Shown: positions 42,070 through 50,690 of the stretch, one piece after another
Numbering within the stretch: the first letter of the stretch is position 1
How the letters are laid out: the number at the start of each line of letters is the position of its first letter
NCBI RefSeq assembly: GCF_000420025.1
Contig: NZ_ATUD01000001.1
Span: 496,001-560,000 of the forward strand
Direction of reading: 5' to 3'
DNA from: Patulibacter americanus DSM 16676
Lineage (GTDB): Bacteria > Actinomycetota > Thermoleophilia > Solirubrobacterales > Solirubrobacteraceae
Length of the DNA stretch: 64,000 bases
The notes under the pieces: model-generated
The model's database searches: none
What the model was told of the DNA's origin: nothing
Seen by the model: only the letters and a program-made list of their open reading frames with translations
Program-made: the position numbers and the translations under genes

Positions 42070-44373
42070 ATGCTCGCCCGCATCGTCCGCTACTCCACCA
42101 GTCGCCCCAAGCGCGTGATCGTCGCCTGGCTCGCCGTCTGCATCGCGCTCGGCGTGCTCGGAGGCTTCAAGGCCTACAGCGTCACGACCGACGACACGGC
42201 GCAGTTCCTCCCGAAGGGCTCCGAGTCCGCGCAGGCCGTGAAGTACGGGCAGTCCGCGTTCGGCGTGCAGAAGGGCACGGCCACGGTGACCGTCCTCGTC
42301 AAGCGCGAGGACGGCGCGGCGCTCACGCGGGGAGACCGCGCCGAGGTCACCGCGCTGACCGGGCAGATGCGCCGGTTCAAGCCCGACCTCGAGCCCCTGA
42401 AGAGCGAGACGGAGGGCATGGACCCGGCCGAGCGCGCCGGCGGGGTCGTCGACGCGGTCGCCGGACCCGTCGCCGGCGAGGGCCGGTTCCAGCTCGTGGC
42501 GGTGCAGTGGAAGGCCAACACGACGGACCCCGTCGCGCAGAAGGCCTACGAGCAGTTCCGCGACCGGATCGGCGACGCGGCCGCGGAGCGCGACCTGCGG
42601 GTCGGGCTGACCGGCGGGATCGCGACCGTCACGGACGCCCTGAAGGCGGGCGAGGTCCGCACCTACATCGGCCAGGGCCTGCTCTTCGGCTCCGTCCTCG
42701 TGCTGTCGTTCCTGTTCCTCCGCGGCGTCCTCGCGGCGATCCTGCCGCTGCTGACGATCCTCGTCGTGGCCGGCGGCGCGACGGGCCTCATCGTGGGCTC
42801 CGCGCTCGTCTTCGGCTTCCAGCTCGACCAGAGCACGCCGCAGCTCATCACCGTCGTGCTGCTCGGCATCGGCGTGGACTACTTCCTGTTCCTGCTCTTC
42901 CGCGTGCGGGAGCGGCTGCGTGCCGGCGACGACCGCCGCACGGCGGCCACCAACGCCGGCGTGCGCGTGGCCCCGGTCATCGCCTCGGCGGCGCTGGCGA
43001 TCGTCGCCGCGTTCGCCACCCTCGGCCTCGCCGAGTTCGGGCAGTTCCGCGTGCTCGGCCCGTCCGTCGCGATCGCGGTGCTCGTGATGCTCGCCGCCGG
43101 CCTGACGCTCATGCCCGCCATCACCGCGGTCACGGGACCCAAGATGTTCTGGCCGTCGAAGACGTGGCGGCAGGAGCCGGCCGCCGGCCCCGCCGCACGC
43201 CTGGGCACCGGCATCGCCCGCCGACCCGCCCGCACGGCGCTGATCGTGACGGCCCTGCTCGTCGCCCTCGCCGGCGCGGCCCTGGGCACGAAGATGGACT
43301 ACGACCTGAGCTCGGGCGGCCCCGACACCGCCGCCACGCGGACCGCCGACGAGATCTCGGCCTCGCTCCCCGAGGGCGCCAGCGACCTGCAGCAGGTCTA
43401 CGTGCGGTCGGACGCGCCGCTGACGCCGGCCGCGCTGCAGCCGCTGCGCCGCAGCCTGGCGGGCGTGGAGGACGTCGGCACCGTCGCCGAGCCGGTGCTC
43501 ACGGAGGACGGGCGCGGCGCGCGGATCGACGTCGCCCTCGACGTGCCGTCGACGACCGCCGAGGGCATGGCGATCGCCCGCGGACCGCTGCGCGAGGCGG
43601 CCCGCGACGCGACCCCGCCGTCGGCGACGGTCCTGGTCGGCGGCACCGCCGCGGTCTTCGCCGACGTCAGCGACTCCATCGACCGGGACCTGAAGCTCGT
43701 CTTCCCGATCGCCGCGGGCCTGATCTTCCTGATCCTCGTGGTGGTGCTCCGCAGCGCGCTGGCCCCGGTGTACCTGCTGGTCGCCGTCGCGCTCGAGTTC
43801 GCCGCCAGCCTCGGCGCCGCGACCCTGGTGTTCCAGACCATCGGCGGCGCGAGCGGCGTCGCGTTCACCCTGCCGCTCGTCCTGTTCCTGTTCGTCGTCG
43901 CCCTCGGCACGGACTACAACATCCTCATCACCCACCGCCTGCGCGAGGAGCTGCTCGCCGGCCGCTCGCCCCGCCAGGCCGTCGCCGAGGCCGTGCGCCG
44001 CACCGCGCCGACGATCGCCGCCGCGGGCCTCGTCCTCGCCGCCTGCTTCGGCACCCTGATGCTCGAGTCCGACGAGAGCGCCAAGCAGATGGGCTTCGCG
44101 ATGGCGTTCGGCATCCTCCTCGCCTCGCTCGTGGTCTCGACGATCCTCGTGCCGGCGATCACCGCGCTGGTGGGGACGCGAGCGTTCTGGCCGTCGCGGG
44201 CGGGCGAGGGCTCCGCGGACGGCCGGGGGCGCGGGGACGGCGGTCGCACGCCGAGCGCGACGACCAGCGCCGACGGACGGCCGCGTGAGGCCACCCCGGC
44301 CACGACGATGTACACCTCGACGACCCCGCAGGATCGAGACGTGGATCGACCGCGCTCCAGGCGGACGATGTAG
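42070..44373 (+). CDS. MMPL-family RND-type transporter
   Basis: 767 residues with two homologous halves of six membrane segments. The first segment is RVIVAWLAVCIALGVLGGF. The conserved GVDYFLFLLFRVRERL in half one and GTDYNILITHRLREEL in half two are the MMPL signature blocks that carry the proton-relay Asp-Tyr pair. Two external porter-like domains lie between segments 1-2 and 7-8. The C-terminal tail (about 40 residues) is hydrophilic and ends inside a long hairpin. Probably exports a lipid or lipophilic compound. Divergent two-component genes may regulate it. Confidence 0.93.
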   Translation: MLARIVRYSTSRPKRVIVAWLAVCIALGVLGGFKAYSVTTDDTAQFLPKGSESAQAVKYGQSAFGVQKGTATVTVLVKREDGAALTRGDRAEVTALTGQMRRFKPDLEPLKSETEGMDPAERAGGVVDAVAGPVAGEGRFQLVAVQWKANTTDPVAQKAYEQFRDRIGDAAAERDLRVGLTGGIATVTDALKAGEVRTYIGQGLLFGSVLVLSFLFLRGVLAAILPLLTILVVAGGATGLIVGSALVFGFQLDQSTPQLITVVLLGIGVDYFLFLLFRVRERLRAGDDRRTAATNAGVRVAPVIASAALAIVAAFATLGLAEFGQFRVLGPSVAIAVLVMLAAGLTLMPAITAVTGPKMFWPSKTWRQEPAAGPAARLGTGIARRPARTALIVTALLVALAGAALGTKMDYDLSSGGPDTAATRTADEISASLPEGASDLQQVYVRSDAPLTPAALQPLRRSLAGVEDVGTVAEPVLTEDGRGARIDVALDVPSTTAEGMAIARGPLREAARDATPPSATVLVGGTAAVFADVSDSIDRDLKLVFPIAAGLIFLILVVVLRSALAPVYLLVAVALEFAASLGAATLVFQTIGGASGVAFTLPLVLFLFVVALGTDYNILITHRLREELLAGRSPRQAVAEAVRRTAPTIAAAGLVLAACFGTLMLESDESAKQMGFAMAFGILLASLVVSTILVPAITALVGTRAFWPSRAGEGSADGRGRGDGGRTPSATTSADGRPREATPATTMYTSTTPQDRDVDRPRSRRTM

Positions 44374-44411
44374 GTCTCGTCCCGGAACGGTCCGACGAGA
44401 CGTACATCGTC
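44364..44411. terminator. Long hairpin terminator overlapping the MMPL stop codon
   Basis: 18-nt arms GACGATGTAGGTCTCGTC and GACGAGACGTACATCGTC (17 of 18 pair) around a 12-nt loop. The MMPL stop TAG (44371-44373) lies inside the left arm. It is placed between convergent MMPL and folD genes and could stop transcription in both directions. A partial copy of the arm (ACGATGTAC) lies earlier at about 44307. Confidence 0.65.
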
Positions 44412-44432
44412 GGGCCCGCGCGGGCTCCGCCC

Positions 44433-45350
44433 CTACCGCAGCCCGCCGGCCACGTGGAACCCCGCGGCCTGCACCGTGTTCTCCAGCAGGCAGGCGATCG
44501 TCATCGGGCCCACGCCGCCGGGCACGGGCGTCAGGTGGCTCGCGACGGCGAGCGCCTCCTCGTGCGCGACGTCGCCGACGAGGCCGTCGGGGGTGCGGGT
44601 GATGCCGACGTCGATGACCACCGCCCCCGGCTTGATCCAGTCACCGCGCACGAGGCCCGGGACGCCGGTGGCGACGATGAGGACGTCGGCGCTGCGGCAC
44701 GCACCGGGCACGTCGACCGTCTCGTGGTGGCAGGACGTGACCGTGGCGTTGGCCGCGAGCAGCATCTGCGCCATCGGCTTGCCGAAGAGGTTCGAGCGGC
44801 CGACGACCGTCGCCTCGAGGCCCTCGAGCTCGACGCCGACCTCCTGCAGCAGCAGCATCACGCCGCTCGGGGTGCACGGGCGCAGGCCCTCCATGCCGAG
44901 CGCCAGGCGGCCGGCGGAGGGGACGGTCAGGCCGTCGACGTCCTTGCCCACGGCCACCGCGTTGGCCAGCTCGACGCCGTCGAGGTGCGCCGGCACCGGC
45001 AGCTGGCAGATGATCCCCGACACGCGCTCGTCGGCGTTGAGCTCGGCGATGAGCGCCAGGACGTCCTCGCGGGACACGTCGGCCGGCAGGCGGTGGTCGA
45101 AGCCCTGGATGCCGACCTCGGCGCACGCGCGCTGCTTGCCGCCGACGTAGACCTGCGAGGCGGGGTCGTCGCCGATGAGGATCGTGGCCAGTCCGGGCGG
45201 GTGGCCGTGCTCGTTCCGGAACGCCGCGACCTCCTCCGCCACCTGCGCCCGCAGCCGCGCCGCGATCGCCTTGCCGTCGATGAGCTGCGCCGTGCCGGTG
45301 GTCCCCGCCGTGGTGCCCGTGCCGGGGGTCGCGGAGGTGTCTGCTGCCAT
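44433..45350 (-). CDS. folD: Bifunctional methylenetetrahydrofolate dehydrogenase/cyclohydrolase
   Basis: Converts 5,10-methylene-THF to 10-formyl-THF in the one-carbon pathway. It has 305 residues with a Thr/Gly-rich lead of about 22 residues. Motifs: VYVGGKQRACAEVGI (catalytic Lys), CQLPVPAHLD, GKDVDGLTVPSAGRLA, PCTPSGVMLLL, VVGRSNLFGKPMAQML (NADP site) and the C-terminal PVPGGVGPMTIACLLENT. The start ATG at 45350 is chosen. Single gene, convergent with MMPL. Confidence 0.96.
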   Translation of the reverse strand: MAADTSATPGTGTTAGTTGTAQLIDGKAIAARLRAQVAEEVAAFRNEHGHPPGLATILIGDDPASQVYVGGKQRACAEVGIQGFDHRLPADVSREDVLALIAELNADERVSGIICQLPVPAHLDGVELANAVAVGKDVDGLTVPSAGRLALGMEGLRPCTPSGVMLLLQEVGVELEGLEATVVGRSNLFGKPMAQMLLAANATVTSCHHETVDVPGACRSADVLIVATGVPGLVRGDWIKPGAVVIDVGITRTPDGLVGDVAHEEALAVASHLTPVPGGVGPMTIACLLENTVQAAGFHVAGGLR

Positions 45351-45539
45351 GGGGAAAGAGTGCCGCATCGGGGGCCGCGGGGCCGGGTGGCCGCCGGCCG
45401 CAACGTCGGCTCGGCGGCGCCCACACCCAGCAGGAGTGCCCGTCGGCCGCGAAGGACACGTCCATGCCCGGGGGGACGCTCCCCCGGGACCGGCGCGGCG
45501 CCGCTTGTCCCCCGGCCCCGTGCCCGGGAGGATCGCGGG

Positions 45540-46196
45540 ATGCCGTCGTTCTTCGAGATGCCGCCCCCGCCGGTCCTGGGTCACGTCGCCAAGCAGCCGC
45601 GTTACAAGCGGCCGGGCTGGCAGGGCCGACCGACGGGCGAGATGCCCGGGGTGGTGCCGGTCGAGGCGGTCATCGCCGCTACGGAGCGCGTCGCGGTCGC
45701 CGTCTCGGCGGTCTTCGTCTACGCCGACGGCCTGTCCTTCGACGTCGTCGTGATGTCGTCCCTCGACGAGCCCGACGACGGGCCCGACGTGGACCCGATG
45801 CTCTACACCCACCACCACGAGCCGATCTCGGGTGCGATCCCGGACGAGATGCTGCGCATCGGCGTGGCGCTCTCCGACGGCCGCAAGGCGACGAACCTGA
45901 CGCCGCCCCCGTTCCGGCCCGTCGGCGACGACGTCGTCGTGCTCCGCCCCGGCGGGGGCGGCGGGTCGAGCGAGCGGTACGAGCAGACCTACTGGGTGTG
46001 GCCGCTGCCCGCCGACGGCGCCCTGACGATCGTCTGCGAGTGGCCCGCCCACGGCGTCCCGGAGACGGCCTACGACCTCGACGGTGCCGCGGTGCTGGCG
46101 GCGGCCAATCGGTCCCGGGTCGTCTTCTCCGACGACCACCTGCCGGAGTTCCCGGAGCCGGGCACCGGTGGCGGTGGGTGGGCGTCCTACTCCTGA
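45540..46196 (+). CDS. Protein of unknown function
   Basis: 218 residues, GGGAGGATC ribosome-site region before the ATG at 45540. No signal peptide or membrane helix. The start is Pro-rich (MPSFFEMPPPPVLGH); a beta-rich middle contains AVSAVFVYADGLSFDVVVMS and LTPPPFRPVGDDVVVLRPGG; then YEQTYWVWPLPADGALTIVC and EWPAHGVPETAYDLDGAAVL. The latter resembles immunity-like or envelope beta-sandwich proteins of actinobacteria, but no family is firmly recognised. The end is Gly-rich. Confidence 0.7.
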   Translation: MPSFFEMPPPPVLGHVAKQPRYKRPGWQGRPTGEMPGVVPVEAVIAATERVAVAVSAVFVYADGLSFDVVVMSSLDEPDDGPDVDPMLYTHHHEPISGAIPDEMLRIGVALSDGRKATNLTPPPFRPVGDDVVVLRPGGGGGSSERYEQTYWVWPLPADGALTIVCEWPAHGVPETAYDLDGAAVLAAANRSRVVFSDDHLPEFPEPGTGGGGWASYS

Positions 46197-46336
46197 GGGG
46201 CGCGGAGACCGCACGGGCCTCCGGCTCTCCGGCGATCGCCGAGCAGCCGCCGACCCGTCGGGTCGGCCCCGGACCACTCCGTCGACCCGCGACCCGGGTT
46301 ACGGTGGACACCGTCCCGCGAGCACCAGGAGTCCCG

Positions 46337-47551
46337 ATGCACCCGACACGACGTTCCGGCGTCCCCGCCGCAGCCCTCGTGCTGCTGGCCGCCGGCCTGG
46401 GGGCCGCCGCGCCCGCCACCGCCGCGGGACCCCCGACCTGGGCGGGAACGACGAAGGCGGCGTTCGGCGGGGACTCCTTCGTCGTCGGGCCGGTCTCGGA
46501 CGGCCGGCGCCTCTGGACACTCGAGCTCGCGGCCCAGCACCCCGCGCTGCTGCGCTCCCGCTCGATCCGCACCGGCCGGCTCGTGAGCAGCGTCCGCGTC
46601 GAGGTCCCGCGCAACGCGAGCGCGACGGTCGTCGGGCAGTCCGAGGAGGCCCCGGCCCCCCAGCTCGTGATCGGCAGGAACGTCGGCGCCGTCACCGGCA
46701 CCTGGTGCGACGTCGAGGAGGACGAGCGCGGCGGCGGGGCCTGATGCGTCGGTGCGCGCTCGTTCTACGCCCGGTTCTCGCTGCGCACCGGCCGGGCCCG
46801 GGACGGGAAGCTGACCGCCGCGCCGCGGGAACTCGTCGGCGGCGACCGGCCCACGGAGCTCGTCCGTCGTCCCGGCCGCACGACGGCCCTTCGCGACGTC
46901 GTGACCCGCAGGACGGTGCTCACCGCGCCGGGGAACGCGGACGACTTCGAGGGCGCCGGCCGGTTCGTCGCGTGGAAGGTCGGTTCTTCCCGCTGGGGCT
47001 GGGACGCCATGCGGGTCGTCGAGCGCGACACCGGACGCCGGCGCTACAGCCTGCCCCTCCGACGGATCATGGACGCGGTGGGCCGGAAGACCGGGGACGA
47101 CGCGCCCTGGCCGGACGTCGCGACGCTGACCCCGGGCGGCACCGTCGACCTGCACGTCTTCTACTACGCGCGCCGCCTGCGCCCGGTGTTCGTCGATGAG
47201 CGCGGGCGCGTCCGTCGCCTCGAGGCGACGTTCCGGGACGCCACCGCGTTCACGACCCGCGTACGAGGCGGGCGCGTGCTGGTCAGCGCCGAGAGCGACG
47301 GCGATCCCAGGGACGGGTGCGTCCGCACGTCCTCCTGGCTGACCGATCGCACCGGACGGGTCGGCACGACCTTCCGGACGGTGCGCGCCACGAAGCGCCT
47401 GCGCCTGTCCAACGATCCCGTGTTCGTCTCCCCCACGGCGATCCTGTGGGGCGAGCAGAACGACAACGGCGGCCCCTTCCCGTACCGCTACCGCGTGCTC
47501 CCCGACGCCCGCGACCTGCCGCTGACGACGGGCGGCCGCCCCGCCTGCTGA
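46337..47551 (+). pseudogene. Secreted-protein gene interrupted by one in-frame TGA
   Basis: One reading frame runs from the ATG at 46337 to 47551 with a single TGA at 46742-46744 (codon 136). Before it lie a signal peptide (AALVLLAAGLGAAAPATAAG) and a beta-rich repeat-like region (GDSFVVGPVSDGRRLWTLEL). After it, in the same frame, coding continues with CVGARSFYARFSLRTG and about 270 more residues (WKVGSSRWGWDAMRVVERDT, later WGEQNDNGGPFPYRYRVLPD). The whole looks like one beta-propeller-like secreted protein of unknown function. A point nonsense mutation, a sequencing error or stop readthrough could explain the break. Confidence 0.7.
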
Positions 47552-47655
47552 CCGGTCGGTGCCCCCGGCGGTGGCCCGCAGGGGGCGGCGACGCGTGCCC
47601 GAACATCCGCTGTTGCCGCACGGAACTCGACCGGAATCGTGCCGAAGCAGCGGAG

Positions 47656-47674
47656 TGGGTGCAACGTGCACCCA
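47656..47674. promoter_or_regulatory. Palindromic operator candidate of the VapBC operon
   Basis: TGGGTGCA-ACG-TGCACCCA, perfect 8-bp arms, 19 bp before the antitoxin ATG. Placement and symmetry fit autoregulation by the antitoxin or the complex. Confidence 0.7.
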
Positions 47675-47693
47675 CCAGCGCTACCGTGGACCG

Positions 47694-47936
47694 ATGAGCA
47701 CGATCATCCAGGTGCGTGGCGTCCCCGACGACGTTCGAGACGCCCTGGCGGCCGCCGCCGCGGAGGAGGGGCTCTCGCTCACGAGCTACGTGCGCCGGGA
47801 GCTCGAGCACGTCGCCCGTCGCTCGGAGCGCGTGCGGAGCAACAAGGCGGTCGTGCGGGCCACGAAGGACCGCGTCGGCACGGTCGTCGACCGGGAGACG
47901 ATCCTCGAGACCCTGCGCGCGGGACGCCCCGGGTGA
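47694..47936 (+). CDS. VapB/FitA-type ribbon-helix-helix antitoxin
   Basis: 80 residues. The N-terminal STIIQVRGVPDDVRDALAAA, then AAEEGLSLTSYVRRELE, is a typical ribbon-helix-helix domain (strand plus two helices) of FitA-like antitoxins. The C-terminal part with VGTVVDRETILETLRAGR binds toxin in this family. It overlaps the toxin gene by 4 bp (GTGA). Confidence 0.85.
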   Translation: MSTIIQVRGVPDDVRDALAAAAAEEGLSLTSYVRRELEHVARRSERVRSNKAVVRATKDRVGTVVDRETILETLRAGRPG

Positions 47937-48310
47937 ACGTCGTCGACGCGGGCGTCGTCGTCGAGCTCCTCGTCGGCTCCCTCGACGGCGACGCCTTGGG
48001 CGCCGAGGACCTCGCGGCCCCGCACCTCATCGACAGCGAGGTGACCAACGTGCTGCGCGCTCTTGCTCGCCGGGGCGCCTTGGACGACGTGGCGGCCGCC
48101 GCGGCCCTGGACGGCTTCGCCGCTCTAGACATGGATCGGTTCGGTGCTGAGGCCCTACGTCCGCGGATGTGGGACCTGCGCCACAACCTGAGCGCGTACG
48201 ACGCCACCTACGTCGCGCTCGCCGAGGCGGCGGACGCGACGGCCCTGCTGACGACCGACCGGCGACTCGCCGCGGCGACGGGCATCCGCTGCGCGGTGCG
48301 CGTGCTCTGA
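47933..48310 (+). CDS. VapC-type PIN-domain toxin
   Basis: 125 residues from a GTG. PIN acidic residues: the Asp in VNVVDAGVVVELL, a Glu in HLIDSEVTNVLRAL, an Asp in NLSAYDATYVALAEA, and an Asp in LLTTDRRLAAA. All four positions of the metal site are present, so nuclease activity is expected. Toxin of the pair with the upstream antitoxin. Confidence 0.9.
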   Translation: MNVVDAGVVVELLVGSLDGDALGAEDLAAPHLIDSEVTNVLRALARRGALDDVAAAAALDGFAALDMDRFGAEALRPRMWDLRHNLSAYDATYVALAEAADATALLTTDRRLAAATGIRCAVRVL

Positions 48311-48354
48311 GGCGCGCACTGGCGCCCCGCCCCCAGATCCGGCAGATTGCCCCC

Positions 48355-49131
48355 ATGGTCCGCGTCGCGTCCCTCGCCCTGGCCCCCGTGAAGGGCATGC
48401 GCCTGGTGTCGGCCGACGCGCTCGAGCTGACGCCGGGCGGGGTGACGGGCGACCGGGCGTTCCTGCCCGTCGACCCGGACGGCGCGCTGCTGTCGACGGA
48501 GCGCACGCCCGGGCTGCTCCAGGTCGTCCCGGAGTTCGACGCGGCCCGCGGGGTGCTCACGCTCAGCTTCCCCGACGGCCGGAGCGTGGCGGCCGAGACG
48601 GCGGGCGGCGAGCGCGGGCAGACCGCGCTCTACAACGGGCGGGTGGTCCCGGGGACGTTCGTCGGAGGCGACCTCGCGGCCGCGCTCTCCGACCACCTGG
48701 GCCGGCCCGTGCGGCTGCTGGCCCGCGACCTCGCGCACCCCGGGGCGGACGACGCGCCCGTCTCGCTCGTCTCGCGGGCGTCCTGCGCCGCTCTGGCCCC
48801 GGAGCTCGGCGGCACGGAGCCCGACGCCCGCCGGTACCGCATGGCGATCACCGTCGAGGGCCCGCAGGCGTGGGAGGAGGACGGCTGGGTCGGCGGCGAG
48901 CTGCGCGTCGGGGAGGCCACGCTGCGCGTGTCCGGCCGCATCCCCCGCTGCGTCGTGACCACGCACCACCCGGAGGACGGCCACCGCGACGTGCCGGCGC
49001 TGAAGGCCCTGGCCACCGTGCGCGGCAAGAAGGACGTGTACCTCGGCGTCTGGTGCGAGGTCGTCGCACCGGGCACCGTGGCGGTGGGCGACCAGGTCTC
49101 CGTCGCGGTGCCGGTGGGCGCCTCGGCCTGA
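48355..49131 (+). CDS. MOSC-domain protein (YcbX/mARC-like)
   Basis: 258 residues. N-terminal MOSC_N beta-barrel (VRVASLALAPVKGMRLVSAD, with GGVTGDRAFLPVD) and C-terminal MOSC domain (YRMAITVEGPQAWEEDGWVG, then GRIPRCVVTTHHPEDGHRD) with the Cys expected to bind molybdenum cofactor sulfur. Related proteins reduce N-hydroxylated compounds. A 2Fe-2S domain, present in some YcbX proteins, is absent here. Confidence 0.85.
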   Translation: MVRVASLALAPVKGMRLVSADALELTPGGVTGDRAFLPVDPDGALLSTERTPGLLQVVPEFDAARGVLTLSFPDGRSVAAETAGGERGQTALYNGRVVPGTFVGGDLAAALSDHLGRPVRLLARDLAHPGADDAPVSLVSRASCAALAPELGGTEPDARRYRMAITVEGPQAWEEDGWVGGELRVGEATLRVSGRIPRCVVTTHHPEDGHRDVPALKALATVRGKKDVYLGVWCEVVAPGTVAVGDQVSVAVPVGASA

Positions 49132-49153
49132 ACGGCCGGGCCGCCGTCCCGGT

Positions 49154-50452
49154 CTACGGCGCCGCGACGGGCGGCGAGACCACGGTGCGGTCGGGGCCGG
49201 CGGCCTTCGCGGTGCAGAGCGCGGTGTCGGCGGCGAGGAACGTGGTGCGGACGTCGCCCGCGACGAGCGCCACGCCCACGCACGCGGTCAGCGGGGGCAC
49301 CGCCACAGCGATCTCGCCCCGCACGCGCCGGGCCAGCGCGACGGCCTCGGTCCGGGTCGCGCCGGGCAGGACGACGGCGAACGCGTCGCCCCCCACCCGC
49401 GCGAGCGTGTCTTCCGGGCCGACGCACGCCGCCATCGACTCGGCGGCCCGGCGCAGCAGGTCGTCGCCGACGGCGGTCCCGTGCAGGGCGTTGCGGCGCG
49501 CGAAGCCGTCCAGGTCGACGAGCAGCAGCGCACCGCAGGGGGCGGGCCGCTCGGCGATCAGCCGGCGTAGGGCGTGCTCGGCCACCCGGCGGTCCACGGT
49601 GTGGGTCAGCGGGTCGCGGAAGGCGAGCTCGCGGTAGGCCGCCGACCGCCGGACGTGCGTGCGCGCGAGGTGTGCGACCTCGTCGGCCACCCGCGCGAGC
49701 CGCTCGACGACGGGGTCGGGCTGCTCCGAATCTTCGAGGGGGATCGGCGGATCCTCGTCGTCGCGGACGAGGATCCCGGCGCCGGGAGGGGGCACCTGGG
49801 GCGGGTCGGCCAGCAACGCCTCGACCTGGTCCACGACCTCCATCGTGGACCGCACGTGGGGGTAGCCCGCGGCGTGCAGCCGCGGCGGTACGGCCCGGCC
49901 GCCCAGCATGATCCGGGCGTCCGGCGCCTCGAGGTGGACGGCCTGCAGCGCCTGGAGGAGCAGCCCGCCCCCGTCCTGGGTCCCGTACGCCAGGCCGACC
50001 ACCGCCGGCCCGTGGCGCGCAACGAACCCGCGCAGGCTCTCGACCGGCACGTCGTCACCGAGGTAGAGCACTTCGAACCCCGCGCCCTCGAGCACGTCCG
50101 AGGCCATCTGCAGCCCGAGGACGTGGCGCTGCCCCTCGACCGCCGCGAGCAGCACCCGCTCCCGGGCGTGCCCGCGCGGGCGGCGGGCGGTCATCGCGTC
50201 GAACAGCCGCACGAGCACGCGCTGGCTGATCGACGTCGCGAGGTGCTCCTCCGCCACGCCGATGACGCCGGACTCCCACAGGTCGCCGATCCGCTCCATC
50301 GCGGGCGCGATCACGCGGGCCTGGACCGCCTCGGGCGCCATCCCCTCGGCGAGCGCGTCGGCGACCACGCGCTCGGCGGCCCGGCCGTCGCCGACCCGCA
50401 GCACGTCGCCGTAGCGGCGGGCCAGGACGACGTGCCGGCGCTCGGTGGTCAC
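49154..50452 (-). CDS. Cobalamin-binding sensor fused to a degenerate GGDEF domain
   Basis: 432 residues. The N-terminal part is a B12-binding cap: Trp59-x9-Glu69-His70 in LWESGVIGVAEEHLAT, the signature of CarH-type light sensors. The Rossmann-like B12 domain follows with GQRHVLGLQMASDVLEGAGF (His110 as the likely lower ligand), VLYLGDDVPVESL, and IMLGGRAVPPRLHAAGY. The C-terminal GGDEF-like domain (about 285-432) has GALLLVDLDGFARRNALHG but GGDAF at 354-358 in place of GGDEF, so cyclase activity is doubtful. It is divergent from a SigB/F-type sigma gene. Probably a B12- or light-responsive signalling protein. Confidence 0.78.
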   Translation of the reverse strand: MTTERRHVVLARRYGDVLRVGDGRAAERVVADALAEGMAPEAVQARVIAPAMERIGDLWESGVIGVAEEHLATSISQRVLVRLFDAMTARRPRGHARERVLLAAVEGQRHVLGLQMASDVLEGAGFEVLYLGDDVPVESLRGFVARHGPAVVGLAYGTQDGGGLLLQALQAVHLEAPDARIMLGGRAVPPRLHAAGYPHVRSTMEVVDQVEALLADPPQVPPPGAGILVRDDEDPPIPLEDSEQPDPVVERLARVADEVAHLARTHVRRSAAYRELAFRDPLTHTVDRRVAEHALRRLIAERPAPCGALLLVDLDGFARRNALHGTAVGDDLLRRAAESMAACVGPEDTLARVGGDAFAVVLPGATRTEAVALARRVRGEIAVAVPPLTACVGVALVAGDVRTTFLAADTALCTAKAAGPDRTVVSPPVAAP

Positions 50453-50690
50453 CGCGGGTGAGGGGTCGGGGGCGTCATGGGGCCACGCCCGCCCCGCGCC
50501 GGCCGGCGGGGCGAGGGCCCGACCCTACGCACCGTCGCGCGTGCCTCTCGGCGAAACGACGACGTCGGGTGATGTATCTCCTGACCACCGGCGGCCCCGG
50601 ACGTTGTGCAGGTGCGGACCCGATCGGAATCCCCGATCGCGCGAACCACGCCCCCTCACCCTCACCGACCCCCAGCGCAACGAGACCGCA

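Noticed and set aside
40881..44288. A 1135-codon plus-strand frame across the kinase and MMPL genes
   Set aside because: Composition is Arg/Pro/Gly-rich shadow sequence; the MMPL gene in another frame has all family motifs.
46742..46760. Selenocysteine at the in-frame TGA
   Set aside because: No convincing bacterial SECIS hairpin directly downstream, no known selenoprotein family, and no selenocysteine genes in the window. Kept only as a remote alternative to a nonsense mutation.
50453..50690. Cobalamin riboswitch between the B12-GGDEF gene and the sigma gene
   Set aside because: The conserved B12 box was not found on either strand; the link to B12 is only through the protein motif.
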